Assembly: GCF_000225505.1 (NCBI RefSeq)
Contig: NZ_BACI01000117.1
Span: 60,987 to 124,986 of the forward strand
Source: Gordonia alkanivorans NBRC 16433
GTDB taxonomy: Bacteria; Actinomycetota; Actinomycetes; Mycobacteriales; Mycobacteriaceae
Direction: 5' to 3'
DNA: 64,000 nt
The position numbers and the translations under genes are program-made. How positions within the stretch are numbered: position 1 is the stretch's first letter; the number at the start of each line of letters is the position of its first letter. Positions 7,213 through 18,685 of the stretch are shown piece by piece. The notes under the pieces are model-generated. The model worked only from the letters and a program-made list of their open reading frames with translations, did no database searches and was not told the DNA's origin.

Positions 7213-8754
7213 TCAGTAGTGCGCGGCCTTGATGAACTGTCCGTCGAGTGAATACATGCCCTTCGACGCGTCGACCCGCGCCATCTCGATGCGGATCACG
7301 AAGGCCGTGTCGTCGCGGAGATGCGGCTCGATGACATCGATGGCGACGGCCCCGTGATCGTAGTCGGGGACCGAACCGCGCTTCATCGCGTCGTCGCGCA
7401 CACGGTCGAACAATCGCGGTGAGATCGCGTCGAAGGAGAAACCGTCGGGCCGGTAGCTTCCCTCGACGCCGCTGACCGCCGGGAACTTGCCCGGCACGAT
7501 GACGATCTGCCCGTCACTGGTGGATGTCCGGTACTGCATCAGGACACCGCCACTGTTCTGGATGCTGCTGGCGCTGATGATCGGGGTGTTGTCGGCGATA
7601 CCGCGGATCACGAACTGGTCGAGGGCCGCTGCGTTAGGGGCGATGCCGGCGAGCGGCAGCGCGGCGCGGCCCACCGCGAAAGCGGTGTCGAAGTCCGCGG
7701 GGTCGAAGAACGTCGCGACGGTGCCGTCGGAGCGCGCCTCGATCTCGACGTCGTGGATGAAAGCGTCGCCGGGATCGAACGAACCGGTGAGGACGACGGG
7801 CTCGTTCGCCGCCGGACGTCGGATCTCGAATCCGTCGAGTTGGGCATCCGGCACGATGGGCGTGACCTCGGCGTGCATGGACCCGACGATGTCGCCCAGC
7901 GAACCCGGGTTGATCGAGGCCGCGTCGAAGGTCTTGTCCGCCCGGTCCATGGTGCGGGTCGCCGACGCATTGGAACCCCCGTCCCAGACGTTGATGTTCG
8001 TCGCGCGGCCGTTCGTGGGATCGAACACGATGGCCTGATCGGAGGTCGAATCGAGATTGTAGCTCAGGCGCAACAGATTTCGGGTCGCGCCGGGTCCGAG
8101 GTAGTCGACGATCTCGTCGAGGAGTCGTTGGTGGCGCTCGGCGAGTGTGGCCTCGGCGTCGTCGGCGTCGTCGATGTCGACGGCCGAACCGAAGGACGGC
8201 ATCGACGGGACCGAGATCGTCCAGCTCTCGGCGACACCGAAGAGCAGGGCGACGGCCGTCACGAGGGTCACCGCGGGATAGATGACCGCCCACCGGCCGG
8301 GGTGGTCGTCGAACTCGGGGGTGTCGGTCTGATCGCGCGGCGGCAACTGGTCGGGCGGCAGCGTCGTGAACGGGCTCGACGCCAGCGCCTGGAAATGCCC
8401 CTTGCTCATCGAGGTGATCCATCGCGCCTCGTAGGCGGTGTCATTCGGCGGGTTGACGGTCGCGGTCACCATCGTCGGCTGCATGTCCTCGGCCCCGAGG
8501 CTGCTGCGCGTGAGCGCCCCGACCTCGATCTGCGGTGCGTCTCGCGTGACACCGCGCCGGAACTCCGGCAGCTCGGACACCCGCGACGCGCGCGGACTGA
8601 TCGCGATCCCCAGGAAGACCAGCGGAACACCGAAGGACAAGGCGACCCACCAGGCGTTGAACGCGCCGAGTCCGATACCGGTCGCCACCAGCATCCCGGC
8701 CAGGACGGCCCGGACCAGACGTAGGCGTGTCCTGCTCGAGAGGGTCGCGCTCAT
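7213..8754 (-). CDS. membrane-anchored protein with large extracytoplasmic domain, unknown function
   Basis: I do not recognise this protein of about 513 residues. The N-terminal region has a hydrophobic hairpin (roughly residues 15-52, VLAGMLVATGIGLGAF and ALSFGVPLVFLGIAI). A soluble loop follows, then a third helix at about 155-175 (VIYPAVTLVTAVALLFGVA). The remaining 340 residues form a probable external domain starting with an acidic linker (DIDDADDAEA). ATG 8754 was chosen over 8820 because TAGGA lies about 7 nt upstream and the preceding 22 residues are proline-rich. The gene converges on the nitroreductase remnant and diverges from secA2. The topology suggests a cell-envelope role. Confidence 0.72.
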   Translation of the reverse strand: MSATLSSRTRLRLVRAVLAGMLVATGIGLGAFNAWWVALSFGVPLVFLGIAISPRASRVSELPEFRRGVTRDAPQIEVGALTRSSLGAEDMQPTMVTATVNPPNDTAYEARWITSMSKGHFQALASSPFTTLPPDQLPPRDQTDTPEFDDHPGRWAVIYPAVTLVTAVALLFGVAESWTISVPSMPSFGSAVDIDDADDAEATLAERHQRLLDEIVDYLGPGATRNLLRLSYNLDSTSDQAIVFDPTNGRATNINVWDGGSNASATRTMDRADKTFDAASINPGSLGDIVGSMHAEVTPIVPDAQLDGFEIRRPAANEPVVLTGSFDPGDAFIHDVEIEARSDGTVATFFDPADFDTAFAVGRAALPLAGIAPNAAALDQFVIRGIADNTPIISASSIQNSGGVLMQYRTSTSDGQIVIVPGKFPAVSGVEGSYRPDGFSFDAISPRLFDRVRDDAMKRGSVPDYDHGAVAIDVIEPHLRDDTAFVIRIEMARVDASKGMYSLDGQFIKAAHY

Positions 8755-8935
8755 CAGCCGTCCTAGGGTGAGGGGAGCAGGGGCGAAATGCGTCAGGGGC
8801 GAAATCGGTGGACTGATCATAATGTCGCCGACCCTGCGCTACCAGGGGCCGCGTACCGTTGTTGCTGACCTGACGGCGCCGCGAGGCCCGACGGGTCGTG
8901 TAGGTGGCCGGGAAACGATCAGGAGAAGTGTTTCG

Positions 8936-11296
8936 GTGGGAAAGCTGAGCAACAGCATGTGGCGACTTCTGGGCGCCCAGTCGACTCGCAACCAGTCGAA
9001 GTCGCTGAGTGTGATCAAGGAGGCCGAGACCCACACCGATTGGGCAGCCGAACTCGCCGACGACGCCTTCGTCGGTGAGGCCGAGAAGCTCGACATCGGG
9101 TCCAAGCCCGGCGACCGGGCGAAGTTCCTGGCGCTCGTCCGGGAGGCCGCGGACCGCTCGATCAACCTGCGCCCCTTCGACGTCCAGCTGCAGGGCGCGC
9201 TGCGTCTCCTCGAGGGCGACATCGTCGAGATGGCCACCGGTGAGGGCAAGACGCTCGCCGGTGCGATCGCCGCGATCGGGTATGTCCTCGAAGGACACCA
9301 GGTCCATGTCATCTCGGTCAACGACTACCTCGCCACCCGCGACGCCGAGTGGATGAAGCCGCTCTTCGACGTCTTCGGCATTGCGGTGCATGCCATCTCG
9401 GAGAACTCCAGCCGCGAGGAGCGTCGACGCGCCTACGCCGGCGACGTCACCTACGGTTCGGTCAACGAGATCGGATTCGACGTCCTCCGCGACCAGCTGG
9501 CCCTGTCCGAGGCCGACCTCGTCTCACCCAAGCCCGACGTCGCGATCATCGACGAGGCCGACTCGGTGCTCGTCGACGAGGCACTCGTGCCGCTGGTGCT
9601 GGCCGGATCGACCGAGACCGAGGTTCCCGACCAGGCCATCCACGACGTGGTGTCGCGGATGAAGAAGAAGCACTACGAGGTCGACGCCGAGGGCCGCAAC
9701 GTGACGCTCACCGACGAGGGTGCGGCCTTCGTCGAGGAGGAACTCGGCGGGATCAACCTCTACAGCGAGGAACACGTCGGCTCCACGCTCGTGCACGTCA
9801 GCATCGCGATGCACGCCCACTACCTGCTGGAACGCGACATCCATTACATCGTCCGCGACGGCGGGGTCCACCTGATCAACGCCTCGCGCGGCCGCGTGGC
9901 CCAGCTGCAGCGTTGGCCGGACGGCGTCCAGGCGGCCGTCGAACTCAAGGAGGGGCTCGCCCAGACCGACTCGGGCGAGGTCATCGACACCATCACGGTG
10001 CAGGCGCTCATCGGCCGCTACCCGAAGGTGTGCGGCATGACCGGTACGGCGCTCGCCGCCGGAGAGCAGTTCCGGCAGTTCTACGACCTCCGGGTGTCGC
10101 AGATCCCGCCGAACACCGAGAACATCCGCACCGATCTGCCCGACCGGGTCTACGACACCAAGGCCAACAAGGTCGAGGCGATCGTGGCCTACGTCAAGGA
10201 GATCCACGAGACCGGCCAGCCGGTCCTCATCGGCACCCACGACGTCGCCGAGTCCGAGGAGCTCGCGTACTTCCTCGAGAAGGCGGGTGTGTCGTCGGTG
10301 GTCCTCAACGCCAAGAACGACGCGCAGGAGGCGAAGATCATCGCCGAGGCCGGCGCGCTGAACGCGGTGACGGTCTCGACGCAGATGGCTGGTCGTGGTA
10401 CCGACATCCGGCTGGGCGGCTCGGCCGACGACGCCGCCGCCCGCGACGCGGTCGTCGAGCTCGGTGGACTGTGCGTGGTCGGCACCGGACGGCACGACAC
10501 CGAGCGTCTCGACAGCCAGTTGCGGGGTCGCGCCGGACGCCAGGGCGACCCCGGCACGTCGGTCTTCTTCTCCAGCCTCGAGGACCCGGTCGTCACCAAG
10601 AACCTCGCGTTCAAGCGTGATCCGGTGTCGCCCAACGAGGACGGCTCGATGGGCAGCAAGGGCATCGACCTCATCGAGCAGGCGCAGCGGATCGCCGAGG
10701 GCGTCCGCCTGGAGTTGCACGCCAACACCTGGCGCTACAACAAGCTCGTCAACCAGCAGCGCGACATCATCGTCGACCGGCGCATGAAGATCCTCACCAC
10801 GGACACCGCGCTCGACGAGCTCGCCGAACTCGAACCGGAGCGCTACGCCGAACTGACGGGGGAGAAGCCCACGACGTCGGGCGACGCGGAGAAGTCGGAC
10901 GAAACGTCGAAGGCCGCCACCGAGACCGTGCCGCGAGAGGTGCTGAGCCAGGCGGCCCGCGAGATCGTGCTCTACCACCTCGACCGTGCGTGGGCAGACC
11001 ATCTCGCGTTCGTCTCCGATGTCCGGGCGAGCATCCATCTGCGGTCGTTGGGTAAGGAGAGCCCGCTCGACGAGTTCCACCGGATGATCCTCGCGGAGTT
11101 CTCCGATCTGCCCGCCAAGGCGCTCGAGAAGGCACGGGAGACGTTCCGGGAGGCCGAGATCACCGCGGACGGAGTCGACCTCGGTTCCTCGGATCTGCAC
11201 CGCTCGACGACGACGTGGACCTACATGGTCCACGACAACCTCTTCTCCTCCGGCGGGGCGAAGACGCTGCAGGGCATCATCGGGATCTTCCGGTGA
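8936..11296 (+). CDS. secA2: accessory Sec translocase ATPase SecA2
   Basis: A 786-residue SecA-type ATPase, near the usual SecA2 length (about 800) and clearly shorter than SecA1. It carries RPFDVQLQGALRLLEGDIVEMA, Walker A TGEGKT at about residues 101-106, the DEAD-like VAIIDEADSVLVDE, the preprotein-crosslinking region and the second motor with STQMAGRGTDIRLGG and QLRGRAGRQGDPG. It ends with the SecA2-type WTYMVHDNLFSS and lacks the zinc-binding tail of SecA1. SecA2 drives export of a restricted set of proteins in mycolic-acid bacteria. GTG 8936 follows AGGAG at 8921-8925. The stop overlaps the pgsA start (GTGA), so the two are coupled. Confidence 0.95.
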   Translation: MGKLSNSMWRLLGAQSTRNQSKSLSVIKEAETHTDWAAELADDAFVGEAEKLDIGSKPGDRAKFLALVREAADRSINLRPFDVQLQGALRLLEGDIVEMATGEGKTLAGAIAAIGYVLEGHQVHVISVNDYLATRDAEWMKPLFDVFGIAVHAISENSSREERRRAYAGDVTYGSVNEIGFDVLRDQLALSEADLVSPKPDVAIIDEADSVLVDEALVPLVLAGSTETEVPDQAIHDVVSRMKKKHYEVDAEGRNVTLTDEGAAFVEEELGGINLYSEEHVGSTLVHVSIAMHAHYLLERDIHYIVRDGGVHLINASRGRVAQLQRWPDGVQAAVELKEGLAQTDSGEVIDTITVQALIGRYPKVCGMTGTALAAGEQFRQFYDLRVSQIPPNTENIRTDLPDRVYDTKANKVEAIVAYVKEIHETGQPVLIGTHDVAESEELAYFLEKAGVSSVVLNAKNDAQEAKIIAEAGALNAVTVSTQMAGRGTDIRLGGSADDAAARDAVVELGGLCVVGTGRHDTERLDSQLRGRAGRQGDPGTSVFFSSLEDPVVTKNLAFKRDPVSPNEDGSMGSKGIDLIEQAQRIAEGVRLELHANTWRYNKLVNQQRDIIVDRRMKILTTDTALDELAELEPERYAELTGEKPTTSGDAEKSDETSKAATETVPREVLSQAAREIVLYHLDRAWADHLAFVSDVRASIHLRSLGKESPLDEFHRMILAEFSDLPAKALEKARETFREAEITADGVDLGSSDLHRSTTTWTYMVHDNLFSSGGAKTLQGIIGIFR

Positions 11297-11919
11297 CCGA
11301 ACCGGAGGCGGCACCCACGCCGGCTCCGGACCGGATCGTGACGGTGCCGAACGCGCTCAGCGTGCTTCGGCTCGTCCTCATCCCGGTCTTCCTCTGGCTG
11401 CTGCTCGTCGAGAAGGCCGACGGGTGGGCGTTCGCGGTGTTGATCTTCTCCGGGGTCTCCGACTGGCTCGACGGGAAACTCGCGCGGCTGCTCGATCAGT
11501 CCTCGCGGATCGGGGCCCTGCTCGACCCGGCGGCCGACCGGCTGTACATCGTGATCATCCCGCTGGCCTTCGGCGTGCGGGAGTTCATCCCGTGGTGGCT
11601 CATCGGCATCATCATCGGGCGCGACGTACTGCTGTTCGCCACGGCACCGCTGCTGCGCTCGCGCGGTGTGTTCGCACTCCCGGTGCTCTACATCGGCAAG
11701 GCGGCGACCTTCGCGCTGATGAGCGCGTTCCCGTGGCTGCTCGCCGGACAGATCGATGCGGTGAGCGGCTTCGCCTACCCGATCGGGTGGGCGTTCATGA
11801 TCTGGGGCGTGGGGCTCTACCTGTGGTCCTTCGTCCTGTACTGGTATCAGACGATCCTGGTGATGCGACACATGCCGTCGCGCCGTCAGGCCGACACCTC
11901 CCCAGACAGTAGAGTCTGA
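11293..11919 (+). CDS. CDP-alcohol phosphatidyltransferase (PgsA2-like)
   Basis: A 208-residue integral membrane enzyme with the complete CDP-alcohol phosphatidyltransferase signature D-x2-D-G-x2-A-R-x8-G-x3-D-x3-D: D57, D60, G61, A64, R65, G74, D78 and D82. About six hydrophobic segments follow. It condenses a CDP-diacylglycerol with an alcohol acceptor such as glycerol-3-phosphate or inositol phosphate; the acceptor is not decided by the sequence. The start is the GTG in the secA2 GTGA overlap. The position matches Rv1822 (annotated pgsA2) of M. tuberculosis, directly after secA2. The C-terminus is soluble and charged. Confidence 0.88.
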   Translation: MTEPEAAPTPAPDRIVTVPNALSVLRLVLIPVFLWLLLVEKADGWAFAVLIFSGVSDWLDGKLARLLDQSSRIGALLDPAADRLYIVIIPLAFGVREFIPWWLIGIIIGRDVLLFATAPLLRSRGVFALPVLYIGKAATFALMSAFPWLLAGQIDAVSGFAYPIGWAFMIWGVGLYLWSFVLYWYQTILVMRHMPSRRQADTSPDSRV

Positions 11920-11939
11920 CGGGAACGAAAGGGGCCCTT

Positions 11940-12344
11940 GTGACCGACAGCAAAGTGCCAGAAGACCTGCGCTATACCGCAGAACATGAGTGGATCGAGA
12001 AGATCGGGCCGACGGCCGTGCGCATCGGCATCACCGACTTCGCGCAGGATGCGCTCGGCGACGTGGTGTTCGTGCAGCTGCCCGACTCCGGTGCAGAGGT
12101 CACCGTCGGCGAGTCCTTCGCCGAGGTCGAGTCGACCAAGAGTGTCTCCGACATCTTCGGGCCGTTGACCGGTACCGTCAGCGCGGTCAACGACGCACTG
12201 GACGCCTCACCGGAACTGGTCAATTCGGACCCGTACGGTGAGGGCTGGCTGGTGGAGATCGAGGCCGCCGACGAGGCGACCCTCGACGAGCAACTGGGTG
12301 ATGTTCTCGACGCCGCGGGCTACCGCGCCGTCATCGAAGGGTAG
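11940..12344 (+). CDS. gcvH: glycine cleavage system H protein
   Basis: A 134-residue lipoyl carrier protein. The lipoylation site is K67 in the motif ESTKSVSD, and the family opening LRYTAEHEW is present. GcvH shuttles the aminomethyl group between GcvP, GcvT and dihydrolipoyl dehydrogenase in glycine breakdown. GTG 11940 follows AAAGGGG by 5 nt. It lies 20 bp after the pgsA-like gene. In M. tuberculosis three genes (Rv1823-Rv1825) sit between the two; they are absent here. gcvP is further along the same strand, behind a glycine riboswitch; gcvT is not in the window. Confidence 0.95.
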   Translation: MTDSKVPEDLRYTAEHEWIEKIGPTAVRIGITDFAQDALGDVVFVQLPDSGAEVTVGESFAEVESTKSVSDIFGPLTGTVSAVNDALDASPELVNSDPYGEGWLVEIEAADEATLDEQLGDVLDAAGYRAVIEG

Positions 12345-12693
12345 GACTTCCCGCCGATACGCCCCGGTGGCTCTGATCGACCTGGCTGATCGCCCCGGTG
12401 ACGATATGATCGACCGTGCCGGAGTCGACTCGCTCGCCGGTGCGATCGACATGACCGGTACGGTTACGGCAGTGGGAAAGAGGCGTGACGTGAACCAACT
12501 TCGCGATCATGCACCGAGATCTACCCGTCCGCACATGTCATGTAGATTCAACCGGCCATCGTGGCGAGAGCCGACTCCGAGCCGACGCGAGACCGCGATC
12601 GGGACCGGAGACGTGGACGGCCGGACAGTGCGGCTGGCCGAACAGTGCGGTGTGCACTGACAGTGCGATTGCACTGACGACGACGAAGGAGAA
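12345..12693. other. 349-bp intergenic region before garA
   Basis: No convincing gene is present. A GTG at 12491 opens a 56-codon frame, but its product is arginine/proline-rich and resembles nothing known. The distal part (12626-12676) holds repeated CAGTGC/GCACTG elements, listed separately. TAGATT at 12543-12548 is a possible -10 box but has no clear -35 partner. The gap probably contains the garA promoter and a structured leader. Confidence 0.5.
12626..12676 (+). repeat. tandem CAGTGC/GCACTG hairpins in the garA leader
   Basis: Two perfect 6-bp inverted repeats lie in tandem. CAGTGC at 12643-12648 pairs with GCACTG at 12654-12659 across a 5-nt loop, and CAGTGC at 12661-12666 pairs with GCACTG at 12671-12676 across a 4-nt loop. 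A third half-site CAGTGCGG lies at 12626-12633. They end about 18-21 nt before the garA start and just ahead of its Shine-Dalgarno AAGGAG. They could be paired operator sites or RNA hairpins controlling translation. Confidence 0.6.
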
Positions 12694-13146
12694 GTGGTGA
12701 GCGAAAACGACAGGGACTTCGAGGCGCCGGTGGAGACCACCTCGGTGTTCCGGGAGGAGTTCATCAATGAACTCGATGCCGGAACCAGCACCTCGAGTGA
12801 GCCGGCCGAGACGGGAGTCGAGCGACTCGCTCCCGGGACCGCGCTGCTTGTCGTGAAGCGGGGACCCAACGCGGGATCGCGGTTCCTCCTCGACCAGCCG
12901 ACGACCTCCGCAGGTCGGCATCCCGACAGCGACATCTTCCTCGACGATGTGACGGTCAGCCGTCGTCACGCGGAATTCCGTCTCGGCGACAACGAGTTTC
13001 AGGTCGTCGACGTGGGCAGCCTCAACGGCACCTACGTCAACCGGGAGCCCGTCGACACCGCATCGCTGAGCAACGGCGACGAAGTCCAGATCGGCAAGTT
13101 CCGTCTGGTCTTCCTCAGCGGACCACGCGACGAAGCCGACGCCTGA
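12694..13146 (+). CDS. garA: FHA-domain metabolic switch protein GarA (OdhI type)
   Basis: A 150-residue protein (149 if the adjacent GTG at 12697 is used). The N-terminal tail contains ETTSVF with adjacent threonines T15 and T16, the PknB/PknG phosphorylation site of this family. A forkhead-associated domain follows, with the phosphopeptide-binding motifs GRHPDSDIFLDD, SRRHAEF and GSLNGTYVN. In mycobacteria and corynebacteria the unphosphorylated protein inhibits 2-oxoglutarate decarboxylase/dehydrogenase and glutamate dehydrogenase. Phosphorylation folds the tail onto the FHA domain and relieves this. AAGGAG precedes the start. The next gene, ftsR, follows by 6 bp. Confidence 0.96.
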   Translation: MVSENDRDFEAPVETTSVFREEFINELDAGTSTSSEPAETGVERLAPGTALLVVKRGPNAGSRFLLDQPTTSAGRHPDSDIFLDDVTVSRRHAEFRLGDNEFQVVDVGSLNGTYVNREPVDTASLSNGDEVQIGKFRLVFLSGPRDEADA

Positions 13147-13152
13147 TACGTC

Positions 13153-13875
13153 GTGACGGCGTCCACAGCCCCCCGCGGCGAGGGATCGATGTCCATCGGC
13201 ACGGTCCTCGCCCAGTTGCGTGATGACTTCCCAGACATCACGATCTCGAAGATCCGGTTCCTGGAATCGGAGGGTCTGGTGACCCCGGAGCGGGCGCCGT
13301 CCGGCTATCGGCGATTCAGCGAAGCCGACTGTGAACGGTTGCGCTTCGTACTGACCGCCCAGCGGGACCGGTATCTCCCGCTGAAGGTCATCAAGGAACA
13401 GCTCGACGCGATCGACAACGGGAACGGTGGCTTCGGTTCCGGCGGGACCGTGGCGTTGTCCACGGCCCGCGGCACCGTGGCCCCCGCAACCGATTTCGGT
13501 GCGCGCGCCGGGCGGGTGTCCCGGGAGACGCTGATCGAGCGCACGGGCGTCGACTCGGCGTTCGTGACCGAACTGCAGCGCAACGGACTGCTGACCCCCG
13601 GACCGGCCGGCTTCTTCGACGAGGATGCGGTGCGCCTCGTCGAGGCCGCCGCGGCGCTGGCCAGCTATGGACTCGAGACGCGCCATCTGCGTGCCTTCAA
13701 GGTGTCCGCGGACCGGGAGGCCGGTCTGGTCGCCCAGATCGCCAACCCCATAGCCAAGGGCAAGGGGACCGGTGCGCGAGACCGCGCCGAGGAACTCGTC
13801 CGCGAGATCGCGGCGCTGTCGGTGACCCTGCACACGCAGTTGGTCAAGTCGGCCGTCCGCGACGTGCTCGACTGA
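13153..13875 (+). CDS. ftsR: MerR-family regulator FtsR
   Basis: A 240-residue MerR-type DNA-binding protein. The N-terminal winged helix has SIGTVLAQLRDDFPDITISKIRFLESEGLV and SGYRRFSEADCERL, the typical MerR opening. A second HTH-like unit begins near residue 120 (SRETLIERTGVDSAFVTELQRNGLL), followed by a helical effector or dimer region. It corresponds to Rv1828 of M. tuberculosis and to FtsR of Corynebacterium glutamicum, reported to activate ftsZ. No metal-binding cysteines are seen. It starts with GTG 6 bp after garA and is co-transcribed with it. Confidence 0.88.
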   Translation: MTASTAPRGEGSMSIGTVLAQLRDDFPDITISKIRFLESEGLVTPERAPSGYRRFSEADCERLRFVLTAQRDRYLPLKVIKEQLDAIDNGNGGFGSGGTVALSTARGTVAPATDFGARAGRVSRETLIERTGVDSAFVTELQRNGLLTPGPAGFFDEDAVRLVEAAAALASYGLETRHLRAFKVSADREAGLVAQIANPIAKGKGTGARDRAEELVREIAALSVTLHTQLVKSAVRDVLD

Positions 13876-14032
13876 ACTCTTCCTCGACCAGCACACTCCG
13901 CGTTCCCCGGGGTCCTCATCGGGCCGGAATGATCGTGTCGCGCAGCAGCGAGTCGGCCGCCGTGTATCGCCTGAGCGGTGTAGCGTCGAGGTCATCAATC
14001 GATCGCCCTACGAGGCGTCTGGGAGGTGCGAG

Positions 14033-14545
14033 ATGAGCGAGATGCGTGTGGTGGGCATCAGGGTCGAGCCCCCGCAGAGTCAGCCCGTGCTCCTACTCCG
14101 TGAGGTCGACGGCGAGCGCTACCTGCCGATCTGGATCGGACAGAGTGAGGCCGCGTCGATCGCCTTGCGTCAGAAGGGGATCGAGCCGCCCCGCCCGCTG
14201 ACCCACGACCTGATCGTGAACCTCATCCGCGAGTTCGGCCAGACGCTCCTCGAGGTGCGCATCGTCGACATGCAAGAGGGCACCTTCTATGCCGAGATGA
14301 TCTTCTCGGGCGATCTCCGGGTGTCCGCGCGGCCGTCGGATTCCATCGCCGTCGCGATGCGTGCCGAGGTGCCGATCATCGCCGACGAAGAGGTCCTCGC
14401 CGAGGCCGGTCTGCTGATCCCGGAAGAGGAGCCCGAGGACGCCACCGCCGAGTCGGTCGACGGGACCAAAGAGGACGAGGTCGAGAAGTTCAAGGAATTC
14501 CTCGACAACGTCTCGCCCGACGATTTCAAGGCCAGCGGCGCCTGA
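14033..14545 (+). CDS. DUF151 bifunctional nuclease family protein
   Basis: A 170-residue protein of the BFN/DUF151 family, with the opening MRVVGIRVEPPQSQPVLLL, the conserved LPIWIGQSEA and the ARPSDSIAVAMRAEVPI motif. The family is named after plant proteins with DNase and RNase activity; the bacterial role is uncertain. The C-terminal 40 residues are acidic (EEEPEDATAE, EDEVEKFKEF) and probably disordered. It corresponds to Rv1829. The Shine-Dalgarno GGGAGG lies 7 nt before the ATG. A candidate -10 box TAGCGT is at 13981-13986, so it probably has its own promoter. Confidence 0.9.
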   Translation: MSEMRVVGIRVEPPQSQPVLLLREVDGERYLPIWIGQSEAASIALRQKGIEPPRPLTHDLIVNLIREFGQTLLEVRIVDMQEGTFYAEMIFSGDLRVSARPSDSIAVAMRAEVPIIADEEVLAEAGLLIPEEEPEDATAESVDGTKEDEVEKFKEFLDNVSPDDFKASGA

Positions 14546-14596
14546 GGCTGTACCCGGTCACGGAACGGCAACCGAGAGGTCACCGTATGTCTCAAT

Positions 14597-14613
14597 CTCA
14601 ACTTGAGGTTGAG
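14597..14613. promoter_or_regulatory. MerR-type inverted repeat upstream of the second merR gene
   Basis: CTCAAC-TTGAG-GTTGAG: the 6-bp arms are perfect and the inner bases nearly so. The pattern resembles MerR/SoxR-type dyads in length and AT content. A candidate promoter TTGATC (14631-14636), 17 nt, TAGCGT (14654-14659) lies 18 bp downstream. It may be the autoregulatory site of the following MerR protein or of FtsR; this is inference. Confidence 0.45.
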
Positions 14614-14800
14614 CCACATGGCGCGTCGCGTTGATCCGGTGTCCCGCGCGGCATAGCGTCAAACCCGACATCGAGCACCACTCACGGGCCGATGAAGATG
14701 TGATCGGCTGACCCGAGCAGGGCCTGGACCGCGTACTGTGGACGTGGATGTCAGGCATGTGATGCGGCATCCGGTCCGAGCTTTGCGAGGGAGACATCAA

Positions 14801-15442
<642 letters not shown>

Positions 15443-15522
15443 CACCGCCCCTCACAGCATCCCGTCACGTGATCCTCACGACTCTCGCGATGTCGTCTGG
15501 ACCAACACGGCAACGACCTGCG

Positions 15523-15528
15523 TACACT
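15523..15528 (+). promoter_or_regulatory. -10 box of the riboswitch-gcvP transcript
   Basis: TACACT matches the actinobacterial TANNNT -10 consensus and lies 22 nt before the first riboswitch helix. The transcript would begin near 15535. No good -35 box was seen. Confidence 0.4.
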
Positions 15529-15548
15529 GGTGCGCGCGTCGCTACGCC

Positions 15549-15762
15549 ACGGGAGAGCGTCACCGAGCAGTACGGGTGACCGCCGAAGGAGCAACACCTC
15601 TCCGTCAAACTCTCAGGCACCCGGACCGTGGTGGTGACGGCGTCTCTGGAAAGTGACGATCAGTCGTCCGCCCACGGTGAAAGGTCGTCACGCAACGTCG
15701 CGTGGCACCGAATCTCTCAGGCGTCCTCCCGGCCACCGGCCGGCGACATGACAGAGGGGGAG
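15549..15762 (+). promoter_or_regulatory. tandem glycine riboswitch
   Basis: Two glycine-binding aptamers lie in series ahead of gcvP. Aptamer 1 (about 15549-15625) opens with GGGAGAG, contains the core CGCCGAAGGAGCAA (15581-15594) and closes with CTCTCAGGCAC. Aptamer 2 (about 15640-15762) opens with CTCTGGAAAG, contains CACCGAA and TCTCAGGC (about 15706-15723), and ends with ACAGAGGGGGAGG, which pairs with its opening helix. This is the classical cooperative arrangement. Binding of glycine would turn on gcvP so that excess glycine is degraded. No clear terminator stem follows, so control may be at translation: a GAGAGG at 15795-15800 serves gcvP. Confidence 0.93.
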
Positions 15763-15811
15763 GGCGAGCCTGCCGGCACCGCGCCGGCGCCTGCGAGAGG
15801 TTGCCCTCATC

Positions 15812-18682
<2,871 letters not shown>

Positions 18683-18685
18683 GGG

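Noticed and set aside
7044..7232. A 62-codon plus-strand ORF with a good GGAGGA ribosome binding site
   Set aside because: Its product is arginine/serine-rich without similarity, it runs into the 3' end of a convergent gene, and another frame of the same bases encodes a recognisable nitroreductase tail.
9524..11314. 596-codon ORF antisense to secA2
   Set aside because: High GC keeps the opposite frame open; the product has no family features and secA2 is unambiguous.
12491..12660. Possible 56-codon gene between gcvH and garA
   Set aside because: Arginine-rich product with no similarity; it overlaps the hairpin region and has only a weak ribosome binding site.
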